64,000 nt of DNA from Methylophilus sp. QUAN. GTDB taxonomy: Bacteria; Pseudomonadota; Gammaproteobacteria; Burkholderiales; Methylophilaceae. The notes beneath the pieces were generated by a model that searched no databases, had not been told where the DNA came from, and was given only the letters and a program-made list of their open reading frames with translations. Location: positions 248,001-312,000 of the forward strand of contig NZ_JADKYT010000001.1 of the NCBI RefSeq assembly GCF_015354445.1, in the 5' to 3' direction. Both the position numbers and the translations under genes were made by a program. Of this stretch, positions 9,433 to 19,300 are shown one piece after another; the first letter of the stretch is position 1, and every line of letters begins with the position of its first letter.

Positions 9433-9448
9433 TGGCACGTTAAATGCA
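9433..9448 (+). promoter_or_regulatory. Sigma54 (RpoN)-type promoter before candidate sRNA
   Basis: TTGGCACG-TTAA-ATGCA matches the -24/-12 consensus TTGGCACG-N4-TTGCA with one mismatch. The invariant GG (9434-9435) and GC (9446-9447) are exactly ten bases apart. Transcription would start near 9459. No protein-coding gene follows on this strand before a strong terminator at 9579-9606. No convincing NtrC-type activator site was recognised upstream. Confidence 0.7.
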
Positions 9449-9458
9449 GTAAGGAAGA

Positions 9459-9606
9459 TAGTCACTCAGCTTGCAGGTTGGGCGATCATCTCCAAAATGT
9501 CAGTATTGAAGCAACTGCATATAACCATAACAACGAGCAATCTTTCCCCGATTATCCTTTCCCGAGGATATTGCTTGCCCCAAGCTCTCGAGCTTGGGTT
9601 TTTTTT
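9459..9606 (+). ncRNA. Candidate sigma54-dependent small RNA (about 148 nt)
   Basis: Inferred transcript from the sigma54-type promoter to a perfect intrinsic terminator, within a 306-base stretch without a credible gene. Inside it, AGCAAT (9536-9541) pairs with ATTGCT (9570-9575), stacked on ATCCT/AGGAT (9554-9569), giving a stem-loop with a 12-base bulge. The bulge and loop expose pyrimidine runs (CTTTCCCC and TTCCCG) that could pair with purine-rich ribosome binding sites. An A/C-rich single-stranded segment (about 9520-9535) could bind Hfq-like proteins. I do not recognise a known RNA family. Open frames through this region run past the terminator and lack ribosome binding sites. Confidence 0.5.
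9579..9606 (+). terminator. Strong intrinsic terminator of the candidate sRNA
   Basis: CCCAAGCT-CTCG-AGCTTGGG, an eight-pair perfect stem with a four-base loop, followed by eight T residues. The T-run is only on the plus-strand side, so it does not serve ispH, whose end lies 19 bases further on the opposite strand. Confidence 0.9.
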
Positions 9607-9624
9607 GCCCAGAATGCGGGTGAA

Positions 9625-10599
9625 TTACCCGTTTGACTGACCTTGATTGCGTTTTTCGGCGTTGACCAGGTTTTTGGGTAACTGGAATACGACGTTTTCA
9701 ACCACGCCTTGCAGCTCTTCAACGTGGGCCGCCCCCATGTTTTGCAAGGCTGTAATCACTTCTTTCACCAGCACCTCAGGCGCAGACGCCCCCGCAGAAA
9801 TGCCGACTTTGCGTTTGCCTATGAGCCACTCGGCTTGCAAATGGCTGGCGTTGTCGACCATATAGGCTTCCACGCCCTGGTTTTTGGCGACTTCGCGCAG
9901 GCGGTTAGAGTTTGAGCTATTGGGTGAGCCGACAATAATCACCAGATCGCAATCTTTGGCCATGATTTTGACCGCATCCTGGCGGTTTTGCGTGGCGTAA
10001 CAAATGTCATCGCTTTTAGGCGCTTTGATCGTTGGAAAGCGTACTTTCAAGGCATTGATGACCTGGGTAGCGTCATCCACTGACAGTGTGGTTTGTGTGA
10101 CATAAGCCAGTTTGTCAGGATCTGCCACTTGCAGTGCGTCCACATCTTCCGGCGTTTCGACCAGATGCATGCCTGCTTCAGACTGACCCATGGTGCCTTC
10201 GACCTCGGGATGGCCTTTGTGGCCAATCATGATGATTTCCAGACCATCTTTGCGCATCTTGGCGACTTCGATGTGCACCTTGGTGACCAGCGGGCAGGTG
10301 GCATCAAAGGCAGTCAGTCCGCGCGACTCTGCCTCTGCGCGCACGGCTTTGGACACGCCATGGGCACTGAAAATGACAATGCTGCCTGCCGGAATCTTTT
10401 CCAGTTCATCGACAAAAATGGCCCCTTTGTCACGTAACTGGCCGACGACAAACTTGTTGTGTACCACTTCATTACGCACATAAATCGGTGCGCCGAATTT
10501 CTCCAGTGCTTGTTCAACAATAATGATGGCGCGGTCCACGCCAGCACAAAAGCCGCGTGGGTTGGCGAGTACGATGTCGGGTGTAGCGTGTGTTTGCAT
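9625..10599 (-). CDS. ispH: 4-hydroxy-3-methylbut-2-enyl diphosphate reductase
   Basis: Last step of the MEP isoprenoid pathway, forming IPP and DMAPP; an iron-sulfur cytoplasmic enzyme. 324 residues, normal length. The three conserved cluster cysteines are visible: PRGFCAGV near residue 18, [11 protein letters not shown] near 101, and [10 protein letters not shown] near 199. The conserved histidines (VVHN, SAHGVS) and the glutamate in [10 protein letters not shown] are also present. The start ATG at 10599 matches the family N-terminus. It is divergent from purU, with the shared control region at 10600-10715. Confidence 0.97.
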   Translation of the reverse strand: MQTHATPDIVLANPRGFCAGVDRAIIIVEQALEKFGAPIYVRNEVVHNKFVVGQLRDKGAIFVDELEKIPAGSIVIFSAHGVSKAVRAEAESRGLTAFDATCPLVTKVHIEVAKMRKDGLEIIMIGHKGHPEVEGTMGQSEAGMHLVETPEDVDALQVADPDKLAYVTQTTLSVDDATQVINALKVRFPTIKAPKSDDICYATQNRQDAVKIMAKDCDLVIIVGSPNSSNSNRLREVAKNQGVEAYMVDNASHLQAEWLIGKRKVGISAGASAPEVLVKEVITALQNMGAAHVEELQGVVENVVFQLPKNLVNAEKRNQGQSNG

Positions 10600-10715
10600 A
10601 AATCAATTCCGTGAAGGATGCTGCTGCATCGCGCGGGTGAAAACCAATGTCAACCACAAGGTCTGGCAGGCATCAGGTATAATCTGCATTTTTGTCGCTC
10701 GTTGAAGCCCATGTT

Positions 10716-11570
10716 ATGAAAAACACTGCTACTTTGCTGATTACCTGCCCGGATACCAAAGGGATTGTGGCGGCGATTGCGCAATTTTTATATGAGCACA
10801 ATGCCAATATTTTACACGCAGACCAGCATCAGGATGCGGAAAATAATCTGTTTTTGATGCGCGTGGAATGGGATCTGAGCGATTTCAATGTCGCCGTGGC
10901 CGATTTTGAACAGGCGTTTGGCCCGGTAGCGCAACGTTTTGACATGACCTGGCAACTCAAATTGTCTGAGCAGAAAACACGCATGGCGATCATGGTGTCG
11001 CAATACGATCATTGTCTGGTTGACTTGTTGCATCGTCATCACAGTGGTGAGTTAGCGTGTGATATTCCGCTGATTATCAGTAATCACCGTGATACAGAAA
11101 AGCTGGCGCAATTTTACGGCATTGATTTCCACTATCTGCCCATGACCAAAGATACCAAGGTCGAGGTCGAAGCGCAGCAATTTGCCTTGTTTGACCAATA
11201 TGGTGTGGATTTAATTGTGTTGGCACGTTATATGCAGATTTTGTCGCCGGACTTTGTCGCGCGTTATCCGCAAAAAATCATCAATATTCACCACTCATTC
11301 CTGCCCGCGTTTATTGGTGCACGCCCTTACCACCGTGCATTTGAACGTGGGGTGAAGTTGATTGGGGCGACCAGCCACTATGTGACGGAAGTGCTGGATG
11401 AAGGGCCGATTATTGAGCAGGATCTGGCGCGTATTTCTCACCGCGACCAGGTAGAAGACCTGATCCAAAAGGGTAGAGACTTGGAGCGTGTAGTACTCTC
11501 CAAAGCTGTGCGCTGGCATATCGAGCACCGTATTTTGCTCTACGCGAACAAGACGGTGATTTTTGATTAA
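10716..11570 (+). CDS. purU: Formyltetrahydrofolate deformylase
   Basis: Hydrolyses 10-formyltetrahydrofolate to formate and tetrahydrofolate, balancing the one-carbon pool. An N-terminal ACT regulatory domain (residues about 5-80, TCPDTKGIVAAIAQFL) is followed by a formyltransferase-fold domain with the catalytic motif NIHHSFLPAF and the distal Asp in VLDEGPIIEQD. The chosen start is the ATG at 10716 (MKNTATLLITCPD); the longer frame needs a TTG. In a methylotroph this enzyme may also move formyl units between folate and formate, but that is inference. A possible -10 box (TATAAT) lies at 10678-10683. It ends at a bidirectional terminator. Confidence 0.95.
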   Translation: MKNTATLLITCPDTKGIVAAIAQFLYEHNANILHADQHQDAENNLFLMRVEWDLSDFNVAVADFEQAFGPVAQRFDMTWQLKLSEQKTRMAIMVSQYDHCLVDLLHRHHSGELACDIPLIISNHRDTEKLAQFYGIDFHYLPMTKDTKVEVEAQQFALFDQYGVDLIVLARYMQILSPDFVARYPQKIINIHHSFLPAFIGARPYHRAFERGVKLIGATSHYVTEVLDEGPIIEQDLARISHRDQVEDLIQKGRDLERVVLSKAVRWHIEHRILLYANKTVIFD

Positions 11571-11593
11571 ATCATATGTATTGCAAATAAAAA

Positions 11594-11622
11594 AACCGAA
11601 GCTTAAAGCTTCGGTTTTTTTA
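11594..11622. terminator. Bidirectional terminator between purU and lysA
   Basis: AACCGAAGCTT-A-AAGCTTCGGTT, an eleven-pair perfect stem flanked by A-run and T-run, so it works on both strands for the convergent genes purU and lysA. Confidence 0.93.
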
Positions 11623-11638
11623 TTGGGTGCCGTGCGTC

Positions 11639-12883
11639 TTATGGCAGCGTGCGTTCCAGTTTAAACAGGTCAGCAATCTGCTCGCGTTCGCGGATCACAT
11701 GCACCTGGTCACCATCCACCAAGACTTCTGCCGCACGGGCACGCGTGTTGTAGTTGCTGGCCATGCTCATGCCATAGGCGCCAGCAGAATGAATCGCCAG
11801 GTAATCGCCTTCCTCAATTGACAATGTGCGGTCATGACCTAAAAAGTCACCGCTTTCACACACCGGGCCGACAATTTCATACACTTGCGCGGTAGCCGTT
11901 GATGGCGCAATGGTGGTGATGTTGTGGAATGCGTCATACAGGGCAGGGCGCATCAGGTCGTTCATGGCCGCATCGACAATGGCGAAGTTTTTCGATTCGC
12001 CCGGTTTGAGGTACTCGACCTTGGTCAGCAATACACCGGCATTGCCGACCAGTGCGCGGCCTGGTTCAAACAGCACTTTCACGTTTCTGCCCGCCAGTTT
12101 TTGCAAAATAGCAGCGGTATAGGCAGCAAAGTCTGGTGGCGTTTCATCGCTGTAAGTAATGCCGACGCCGCCGCCCACATCAATATGCTGGATATGAATG
12201 CCTTTGGCAGCCAATGCATCTACCAGGCCTAGTACTTTATCCAGTGCATCGAGGAAAGGCGAGAGCTCGGTGATTTGCGAGCCGATATGGCAATCCACAC
12301 CATGTACTTCAATGTTAGGCAGTTGCGCCGCCTTTTCATACAGGCTCAGCGCATCTTCAAACGCCACGCCAAATTTGTTGTTCTTCAAGCCGGTAGAAAT
12401 ATAAGGGTGGGTTTTGGCATCCACATTCGGGTTCACCCGCAATGAAACCGGCGCTTGTTTGCCCAGGCTGGCCGCAACTTGCTGGATGCGATCCAGTTCA
12501 TTCACGGACTCGACGTTAAAGCAAAAAATACCCGCTTCGAGTGCGGCTTTAATTTCAGCATGTGATTTGCCTACGCCCGAGAACACCACTTTTTTCGGGT
12601 CACCGCCTGCTGCCAATACACGCGCCAATTCGCCGCCAGACACAATATCAAACCCGGCCCCTAACCTGGCAAACAGGTTCAAAATTGCCAGGCTGGGGTT
12701 GGCTTTTACGGCAAAACATATCAAATGATCGTGGCCGACCAAGCCAGCCTGAAAGCGCTCGAAGGCCTGAGTTAATGCGGCACGTGAATAGACGTACGTT
12801 GGTGTTTGATGGGCGTGTGCAATGTCACGCAGGGCTACATTCTCGGCATGCAGCAAGCCTTGTTGGGTCAAAAAAGCGGTCAC
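11639..12883 (-). CDS. lysA: Diaminopimelate decarboxylase
   Basis: PLP enzyme that converts meso-diaminopimelate to lysine, the last step of lysine synthesis. 414 residues, normal length for the fold-III decarboxylase family. Visible motifs are the PLP-lysine segment FAVKANPSLAIL (about residues 56-67), the HIGSQI segment, the glycine-rich GGGVGITY phosphate site, EPGRALVG, and CESGDFLG, whose cysteine is catalytic from the partner subunit. The ATG overlaps the lptM stop by four bases (ATGA). The lptM-lysA order is conserved in proteobacteria; the usual dapF neighbour is not next here. Confidence 0.97.
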   Translation of the reverse strand: MTAFLTQQGLLHAENVALRDIAHAHQTPTYVYSRAALTQAFERFQAGLVGHDHLICFAVKANPSLAILNLFARLGAGFDIVSGGELARVLAAGGDPKKVVFSGVGKSHAEIKAALEAGIFCFNVESVNELDRIQQVAASLGKQAPVSLRVNPNVDAKTHPYISTGLKNNKFGVAFEDALSLYEKAAQLPNIEVHGVDCHIGSQITELSPFLDALDKVLGLVDALAAKGIHIQHIDVGGGVGITYSDETPPDFAAYTAAILQKLAGRNVKVLFEPGRALVGNAGVLLTKVEYLKPGESKNFAIVDAAMNDLMRPALYDAFHNITTIAPSTATAQVYEIVGPVCESGDFLGHDRTLSIEEGDYLAIHSAGAYGMSMASNYNTRARAAEVLVDGDQVHVIREREQIADLFKLERTLP

Positions 12884-13014
12884 GATGTTGAGTTACTTGG
12901 TTGAGGTTGAGGGTATTGGCGTTCAGGAATGTACAAGTCTCCCTTGAGGCCGCAGGCACTCAGTTGGGCCAATAACAGGGCCATTGCCAAGAGTCGTATC
13001 CAGCCGGAGCACAT
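12880..13014 (-). CDS. lptM: LPS translocon maturation chaperone LptM (small lipoprotein, YifL-like)
   Basis: A 44-residue lipoprotein when started at the ATG at 13014 (MCSGWIRLL); 13023 is an alternative. A short hydrophobic signal ends in a lipobox with Cys (LSAC), followed at once by the LptM hallmark CGLKGDLYIP and a Pro/Gln-rich tail. In E. coli this protein helps the LptD beta-barrel form its disulfides. The longer frame upstream adds an implausible N-terminus. It overlaps lysA by four bases, so both are translated from one message. Confidence 0.85.
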   Translation of the reverse strand: MCSGWIRLLAMALLLAQLSACGLKGDLYIPERQYPQPQPSNSTS

Positions 13015-13217
13015 GATATGCATGTCCAATATAAACCAAAGACTGAATTTTACCACTAAACCCATGCCTGACCGATTGAAACACATTTGAGGGGATTAAC
13101 GCTGTGTAGATCGGATAGGACGACCGTTTGTCGGCCAGATGTCACCACTGGTCGGCTAACACTGGACATGACAATGTCAGCTTTGCATGATAAGCCTATC
13201 TAAATAGGGAGCCTATC

Positions 13218-13628
13218 ATGCAGCATACAAGCCAACAGGGATTCAGCCTGATCGAAGTCATGATTGTGGTCGCAATTATCGGCCTGCTGGCCAGTATTGC
13301 AGTGCCTGGCTATCAGGACTATGTGAAGAGTGGCAATGCCGCAGAGGCCCCTGCAAATTTGGCAAATTGCCGAGTACAGGCCGAGCAGTTTTATCAGGAT
13401 AACTTTACCTATGTGGGATTTGTATGCAATCCAGCAGATGCCAAATTTTTTGACTACGCGGTGAATGACCAGACGGCGACCACCTACACTTTGACTGCGA
13501 CAGGAAAGTCCACACAAAACATGGGTAATTTTGGGTTTACTGTGAATCAGGACAACCTTAAAACTTCCACCTATGATGGAACCGCGGGCGCAAGCTGCTG
13601 GTTGACCTCATCTTCTGGGAGTTGCTGA
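13218..13628 (+). CDS. pilE: Type IV pilin-like protein (PilE-type minor pilin)
   Basis: 136 residues. The class III prepilin signal [19 protein letters not shown] is perfect: cleavage after Gly, N-methylated Phe, Glu at position 5, then the hydrophobic spine. Two cysteine pairs (CRVQ...CNPA and C-terminal CWLT...C) can make disulfides typical of PilE. It heads a six-gene operon of minor pilins and the tip protein PilY1, so it is more likely a minor pilin than the main subunit. The start follows AGGGAG at good spacing. Its stop overlaps fimT by one base. Confidence 0.88.
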   Translation: MQHTSQQGFSLIEVMIVVAIIGLLASIAVPGYQDYVKSGNAAEAPANLANCRVQAEQFYQDNFTYVGFVCNPADAKFFDYAVNDQTATTYTLTATGKSTQNMGNFGFTVNQDNLKTSTYDGTAGASCWLTSSSGSC

Positions 13629-14140
13629 TGCGGCAGCATGGGTTCACGTTGATCGAGATGGTCGTCACCGTGGCGGTACTGATCGCGGTGAGTACCATTG
13701 CGATTCCTGCTTTTCAAACCTCGATAGGCAATGCGCAAATCCGTACCGTTGCCGAGTCCATACGGAATGGCTTGCAACTCGCTAGGGGGGAGGCTATCAA
13801 GCGCAATGGTCGGATCAGATTTACATTACAAAACAGCGGTGCTTGGCAAATTGGTTGCGTCACCGTCGCGGCAGATTGCCCCGCGGTAATTACCCAGAAA
13901 AGTGCCGTTGAGGGGGCATCAAGCAATACAACAGTGAGTGCCGATAACAATAGCGTCGTGTTTAGTGGCTTTGGAACCCGTGACCTTGCTGCGGCGGCTG
14001 CTTTAACCGTCGTCAATGTCACGAATGCACAAGTAAAAAACGAGGAGCGAAGAGCCTTGCGTGTCATGTTGAATGCCGGTGGCTATGTCAAAGTCTGCGA
14101 TCCCACTGTCACTGCAGCGGGGGATACAAGAGCATGTTAA
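13628..14140 (+). CDS. fimT: Minor pilin FimT/GspH family
   Basis: 170 residues beginning at the ATG that overlaps the pilE stop (TGATG). Prepilin signal HGFTLIEMVVTVAVL with Glu5, then the GspH/FimT core (QLARGEAIKRNGRIRF around residue 50), a region that links helix to beta-sheet in this family. Minor pilins of this type prime pilus assembly; some FimT proteins bind DNA for uptake. Two Cys pairs are visible. It overlaps pilV by seven bases. Confidence 0.87.
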   Translation: MRQHGFTLIEMVVTVAVLIAVSTIAIPAFQTSIGNAQIRTVAESIRNGLQLARGEAIKRNGRIRFTLQNSGAWQIGCVTVAADCPAVITQKSAVEGASSNTTVSADNNSVVFSGFGTRDLAAAAALTVVNVTNAQVKNEERRALRVMLNAGGYVKVCDPTVTAAGDTRAC

Positions 14141-14538
14141 AACATATTGCAAAAGCCGTGCCGACCACACCTGGTACGCAAACAGGGTCGATTCTAATTG
14201 AGGCCATGGTGGCGGTGACCATTTTTAGTATGGGCGTGCTAGCGTTGGTTGGTTTGCAGAGCGCCATGATTAAAAATAGTAGTGATAACCGCTATCGTGC
14301 TGAAGCGCAACTGATCGCTCAAACACATATTGCTAACATGATGGCCTACGGCGCAGATGCCGCCACTTATATTGCTCAGGTCGATAAAGATAAAATCAAA
14401 ACCCAATTGCCCAATGGTACGCTCACCTTTTCTGCACTCACCAATAGCATGGTGACGGTGAGTGTGGCTTGGCAAGTACCCGGCGGCAACCGCCATCAAG
14501 TGAATGCCTCCAGTTATCTGTTTGAGGTGATGCCGTGA
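14134..14538 (+). CDS. pilV: Minor pilin PilV
   Basis: 134 residues. After an unusually long 17-residue leader comes the PilV-type signal TGSILIEAMVAVTIFSMGVLAL, with Ser rather than Phe at the mature N-terminus and Glu at position 5. The following segment (GLQSAMIKNSSDNRYRAEA) matches the PilV family helix. Its likely role is priming of the type IVa pilus together with PilW, PilX and PilY1. Start and stop overlap both neighbours. Confidence 0.86.
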   Translation: MLKHIAKAVPTTPGTQTGSILIEAMVAVTIFSMGVLALVGLQSAMIKNSSDNRYRAEAQLIAQTHIANMMAYGADAATYIAQVDKDKIKTQLPNGTLTFSALTNSMVTVSVAWQVPGGNRHQVNASSYLFEVMP

Positions 14539-15689
14539 TGGGGTCTATCAATATTATGCGCTGTCAATCACGGGCGCACAGGCAGGCTGGCATGAGCCTG
14601 GTAGAGCTGTTGGTTGGTCTTCTGATCGGGTTGGTAGCCACCTTGGCCATCAGCAACCTCTTCAGTGGTTTTGAGGCGCGTAAACGTGTGATTGCCGGCG
14701 GTGCTGATGCTCAATCCAGTGGCGTATTAGCCATGTATTACATGCAGCGTGATGCGCAGAATGCCGGTTTTGGTTTGCCTTTATATAACAGCAGCGATCC
14801 GTCGCCATTGCTGTGCCCTATGGACACCTCTATCAATCAGGCGGGGGTCGTCATCAATTTGTCACCCGTGGTGATTGTAGATGGTGGAGCGGGTAACGAT
14901 ACGCTACGTATCCGTTACGGTAATCCTGCCAGCGGCGGTGCATCCTTGCGCGCGACAGGCAACATGGCTGCGCCAACATTGGATGGTCGTTTGATTGGTT
15001 GCCAAGAGAACGATGTTGTCCTGTTTCATCAGACACCGGATAACCCGAACTGCAGCATGGCACGTTTGCAAAAACTTAATCCTGACCGGGCAATTAATGC
15101 ACTCTCAGAGTTAAATACCATGCCTACCGAAAGGCCCGTGACGGATCTGAACGGCGCAGATTGGGTCAGGTTCTCGTGTCTCGGTGTGTGGAACCAATAC
15201 GAATATACCGTCAATGCCAATTTTGAGTTAAACAGAACGGGGGGCACAGCTGGTACTAATCCTTTTCCAAACAGCGCACCTGTCCCTGTAGCAAGTGACA
15301 TTGTCTCTTTGCAAGCACAATACGGCGTCACTACGACACCCGATCCTGCGTCTACCTCCGCCACAGGCGCGGGCTTTTTAAATCGCGTAGATCAGTGGAT
15401 GGACGCCACCGGCACCTTTGGCCCAGGCATGGCGCTGATTGACAGAAACCGGATTCGTGCGATCAGGATTGCAGTCGTGTCCAGGGATGGCAATTTGCAA
15501 AAAAACAATGTCAGCCAAGCGTGTAATGGCAACGAGGCCGGCTTGAGCAGGGTCTGTATCTGGCGCTCTGATGCGACGCCAGCCAATGTCAACTTGGCGA
15601 CGATTCCTAACTGGCAACGCTATCGTTATCGTGTGTTTGAAGCCACGATTCCCCTCCGAAATATTCTTTGGAATCGCGATGCACTATAA
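14538..15689 (+). CDS. pilW: Minor pilin PilW
   Basis: About 383 residues. Prepilin signal QAGMSLVELLVGLLIGLVA near residue 18-36, with Met at the mature N-terminus and Glu at position 5. A long PilW-type globular region follows, with several cysteines. The ATG at 14538 overlaps the pilV stop and follows GAGGTG; a second ATG at 14556 is possible. PilW is part of the pilV-pilW-pilX-pilY1 tip or priming complex. It overlaps the pilX start by 11 bases. Confidence 0.86.
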   Translation: MGSINIMRCQSRAHRQAGMSLVELLVGLLIGLVATLAISNLFSGFEARKRVIAGGADAQSSGVLAMYYMQRDAQNAGFGLPLYNSSDPSPLLCPMDTSINQAGVVINLSPVVIVDGGAGNDTLRIRYGNPASGGASLRATGNMAAPTLDGRLIGCQENDVVLFHQTPDNPNCSMARLQKLNPDRAINALSELNTMPTERPVTDLNGADWVRFSCLGVWNQYEYTVNANFELNRTGGTAGTNPFPNSAPVPVASDIVSLQAQYGVTTTPDPASTSATGAGFLNRVDQWMDATGTFGPGMALIDRNRIRAIRIAVVSRDGNLQKNNVSQACNGNEAGLSRVCIWRSDATPANVNLATIPNWQRYRYRVFEATIPLRNILWNRDAL

Positions 15690-16359
15690 ACATTCAAATT
15701 TCATTCATTACCACCAATCCGGAATTGTTTTGTTTTTTGCATTGCTGGCGCTGGCGGTGATGTCTATTGCAGCTGTTGGGCTCATCCGTAGTGTGGATAC
15801 AAACGCACTGCTGTCTGGCAACCTGGTCTTTAGGCAATCAGCGAACACAACGACCAACGTTGCCCTTGAAGGTATCACCGAGACCATTGCTACAAATGTG
15901 TCACTCACCGCCAGTACCGCCAATCACCCAGCTCAGGGGTATTACGCTAACTGCAGCCAGTTTGATACCCAGCCTGATGCGCAAGCCTGCGATGGTGCCA
16001 GGTTGACCACGGTGACCTGGGATAACAGCAATAGTGCGATCGTCCCTACGCAAACAGATGGCAATGACGAAATCCGCAATGGAGTGGATCGGCAGGGCAA
16101 CCAAATCCGCTATGTGGTAGAGCGCATGTGTAACTACACGCAAGCAGAGTTAAATAACGGAAACGCGTTAAGTGATGCCTCACGCTGCATGATGGCGAGT
16201 TCACCAAGTAACGGCCAGAAATGCTCTCACAATGCTAACAATCGCGAGCTTTTCAAGCAGTGCATTACCAGCTCGGACTCCCCGCTTTATCGCGTGACCT
16301 TGCGCATCACAGGACCTAAAAATACTGTGACTTACATGCAATCCTTTATTTCCAACTAA
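15679..16359 (+). CDS. pilX: Minor pilin PilX
   Basis: 226 residues from the ATG at 15679 (MHYKHSNF), inside the end of pilW; the longer frame is an artefact. The N-terminal PilX domain HQSGIVLFFALLALAVMSIAAVGLIRS is clear. As in other PilX proteins the Glu at position 5 is missing, in line with its position at the pilus tip, where no later subunit stacks above it. Eight or so cysteines are spread over the C-terminal half. It lies 12 bases before pilY1. Confidence 0.85.
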   Translation: MHYKHSNFIHYHQSGIVLFFALLALAVMSIAAVGLIRSVDTNALLSGNLVFRQSANTTTNVALEGITETIATNVSLTASTANHPAQGYYANCSQFDTQPDAQACDGARLTTVTWDNSNSAIVPTQTDGNDEIRNGVDRQGNQIRYVVERMCNYTQAELNNGNALSDASRCMMASSPSNGQKCSHNANNRELFKQCITSSDSPLYRVTLRITGPKNTVTYMQSFISN

Positions 16360-16371
16360 ACAGGTGGAATG

Positions 16372-19300
16372 ATGACTAAACATTTTACGATTCCTACACT
16401 CATCTGGCTGGGTACTTTGTTGCCTCTGCTCGCGCAGGCTGAATTTCTTGACCTAGCAAGTACACCGCTGCAAACCTCTGGTAGTTCAGATGTGAAGCCC
16501 AACCTGATGTTTATTTTGGATGATTCGGGGAGTATGGGTAATACGTACACCCCTGACTGGGCTTCTACCAGTTACAACCCGTTATTTGAGAACGCATCGT
16601 ATAACACCCAATACTACAATCCTAATGTGACTTATCTGCCAGCAGTCACTGCAAATAATGTCTCTATGGGTAGTCAAACTACTTTTACCGCTGTAAAAGT
16701 AGATGTGACGGATACTGGAGCAGCCAAAGGCGGCACGGTGAATTTAACAGGTAGCGCAGACTATTTTGGGTTTGTGGCCGGAGAGTATTGCACGACTGCA
16801 GCCTTGACCAGTTGCCAAAAAAACAGCCAGCAAACCGCGGCGAATATGTTTCCAGCAGACGTTCGCTGGTGCAACTCCTCTGCTGAGGCTAGAGCTGCCA
16901 CTCCAACTGGCTCGTTGACATGCCAAGGTATTAATGATCAGAGCACCTACAAATACTTAAGACAGCCACGTGCAGCCTACACGCTGAGAATTACAGGTGT
17001 CAGTGGGCAGGTCTATGTCGATAGTATCAAGATTAATAATATTGAGCTATTGTCCGGTACCGTTTCGGCAAGCAGTAACAACAACCTCGCAAATGCAATC
17101 GTGCAATCAGCTTCAAATAGTACGAGAGGGTTGTGTGACTCTGCCAGTTCGTCTGCCGTGACTGCGACATCCACCATCAGAGTGTATGGTAATTGTCAGG
17201 CTGCCCAGACGGCTGTCAGCAGTAATTCGTCAGGGGTCATTAAATTTACGACCATTGTTGGCGCACCGATCAATCCCAATACACCTGTACAGATTACATT
17301 CAGGGGAAACGCATCCATCGTGGGTACCTGGGATCAATCAAGCGCAGATGTACCAGGCAGCCTGGTGTACGTCAAAATTGCTGATACCTTAGATAAATAC
17401 ACGGCACCAGGTTCGGTAGAGAAGAGTCCAGATCGGACTGATTGTAAGGGGGCTACTTGTACCTATCAGGAGGAAATGGCTAATTATGCAAACTGGTATA
17501 CGTATTATAAAACCAGATTGCAGGCAATGAAAACAGCTGCCAGCTTGGCATTTAGTAACATGGACTCGCGCTATCGTATTGGTTTTATGAGAATCTGCGA
17601 TCCAGGCAATTCCAGTACTTTTTTGCCCGTTGCACCATTTGATAGTACACAAAAGTCGACTTGGTATAACAGATTATATGCAGCCTCTGATGTGTGCGGT
17701 TATACGCCGATTAGGATTGCCTTGTCGCAGGCAGGACGCTATTTTGCTGGCGAAAAAAAACTGAATTCTGTTGACCCCATGCAGTATGCATGCCAATCAA
17801 ACTTTACGTTGTTAACAACGGATGGTTATTGGAATGAGGATAGCTGGAGTGGTAAACCCACTCCAAAAAAAATCTTGGGCTTGGCAGATATAGGTAATTT
17901 AGATGGTGGTTCCACGCCTAGCCCTCAATTTGATAGTAGTAGTGCAGCCAACACGCTCGCGGACACTGCCAAGTATTTTTATGACACTGATATCAGAGAT
18001 GTTTCACTCTCAAATTGTAATGGGGCTTTAGGCAGTTCTGTATGCGGCACTACAAATGATTACCCTAAACAAAATATGGTTACACTCACATTGGGGCTAG
18101 GTATTGATGGTACCTTGGTCTATACAGATAATTATAAAAACCAATCAGTGGGCGATTACAACGACTTGAAATTAGGGAATAAAAACTGGCCTAACCCCTT
18201 GCCTAGAGCCGATGGTACCCGTATTGATGACTTGTGGCATGCCGCAGTCAATGCAGGGGGCACTTACTACAGTGCTAAAAACCCTAAATTACTACGCGAA
18301 TCACTGGCTAAAGGCTTGTCTGAAATTAAAGCCATACAAGGGGCGAGTGCCGCCGCTGCCGCCAGTAGCCTGGCCCCTACCACAGGCGATAACTTTCAAT
18401 ATGTGGCGAGCTATCAAACCGTCAAATGGATAGGTAATCTTGAGGCGCGCACCGTTGATGTGAAGTCTCTAGAAACTTCTACAAATGCGGTCTGGTGTGT
18501 TGAGAATGTCACTGCTACTGCATGCCCAGCCACCACAGAAGAAGCGCGTATTACTGGTAACGGCAGTACTTCTATTTACTGTAAATCCAGTAATTCAGAT
18601 CAATCCAGTTGCGATAAAGCTGGCGGTATTTTAGGGGCTGTGCTTGGCACAAGCGAGACATCTTCTTGTTATGTAGAGGTCGCGGGTAGTTGTAAAGGCC
18701 GCTTGCAGACACAGGTAGCAAATGGCACACGTAAGATATTATTTAATTCAGGCAATAGCCTGGTGCCGTTTACCGCAGATAGTTTGTCGGCTGATCAGCG
18801 GGACACTTTATCTAAAGGATATCTGGCTTTGAGTCAGATGAAAGGCCTGCCAGATTCAGATACGAAGATTAAGGATCCTAACAAGGTCTCTAAACTGGTT
18901 GACTACCTGCGCGGCAATAAAACCTATGAGGACACCAGCATCAACACTGTGGCCGCCAACCGTCTCTTCCGTGAAAGGCAAGCCACTCTGGGGGATATCT
19001 CGCAGTCTCGCCCGAATTATTTCAAGACCTCTAATGTTGGATATCTTGATGGTAATTACAAAGCGTTTAAAGCATCTACCGTTAGCCGCACCCCCGCGGT
19101 TTATGTAGGGGCCAACGACGGCATGTTGCATGCATTTAATGCTAATACGGGTGATGAACTGTGGGCGTTTATTCCGACACCGGCCATCGCTAACTTGGCT
19201 AACTTAGCCGACAAAGAGTATGGCGCTAGTTACCACACTAATTTTGTAAATGGTAATCCTGAAGTCGCAGATGTGTGTGTATCAGGTTGCAGTGGAGGTA

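Noticed and set aside
9382-9640. Two overlapping open frames of 76 and 84 codons in the gap after czcA
   Set aside because: They run across the sigma54 element and the strong terminator, have no ribosome binding site and no recognisable protein character.
13172-13187. Possible sigma54 promoter before pilE (TTTGCA box)
   Set aside because: The -12 like box has no TGGC at the required distance upstream.
13015-13217. Riboswitch or leader control for lptM-lysA or pilE
   Set aside because: The gap is short and no lysine-riboswitch-like folding or leader peptide with terminator was seen.
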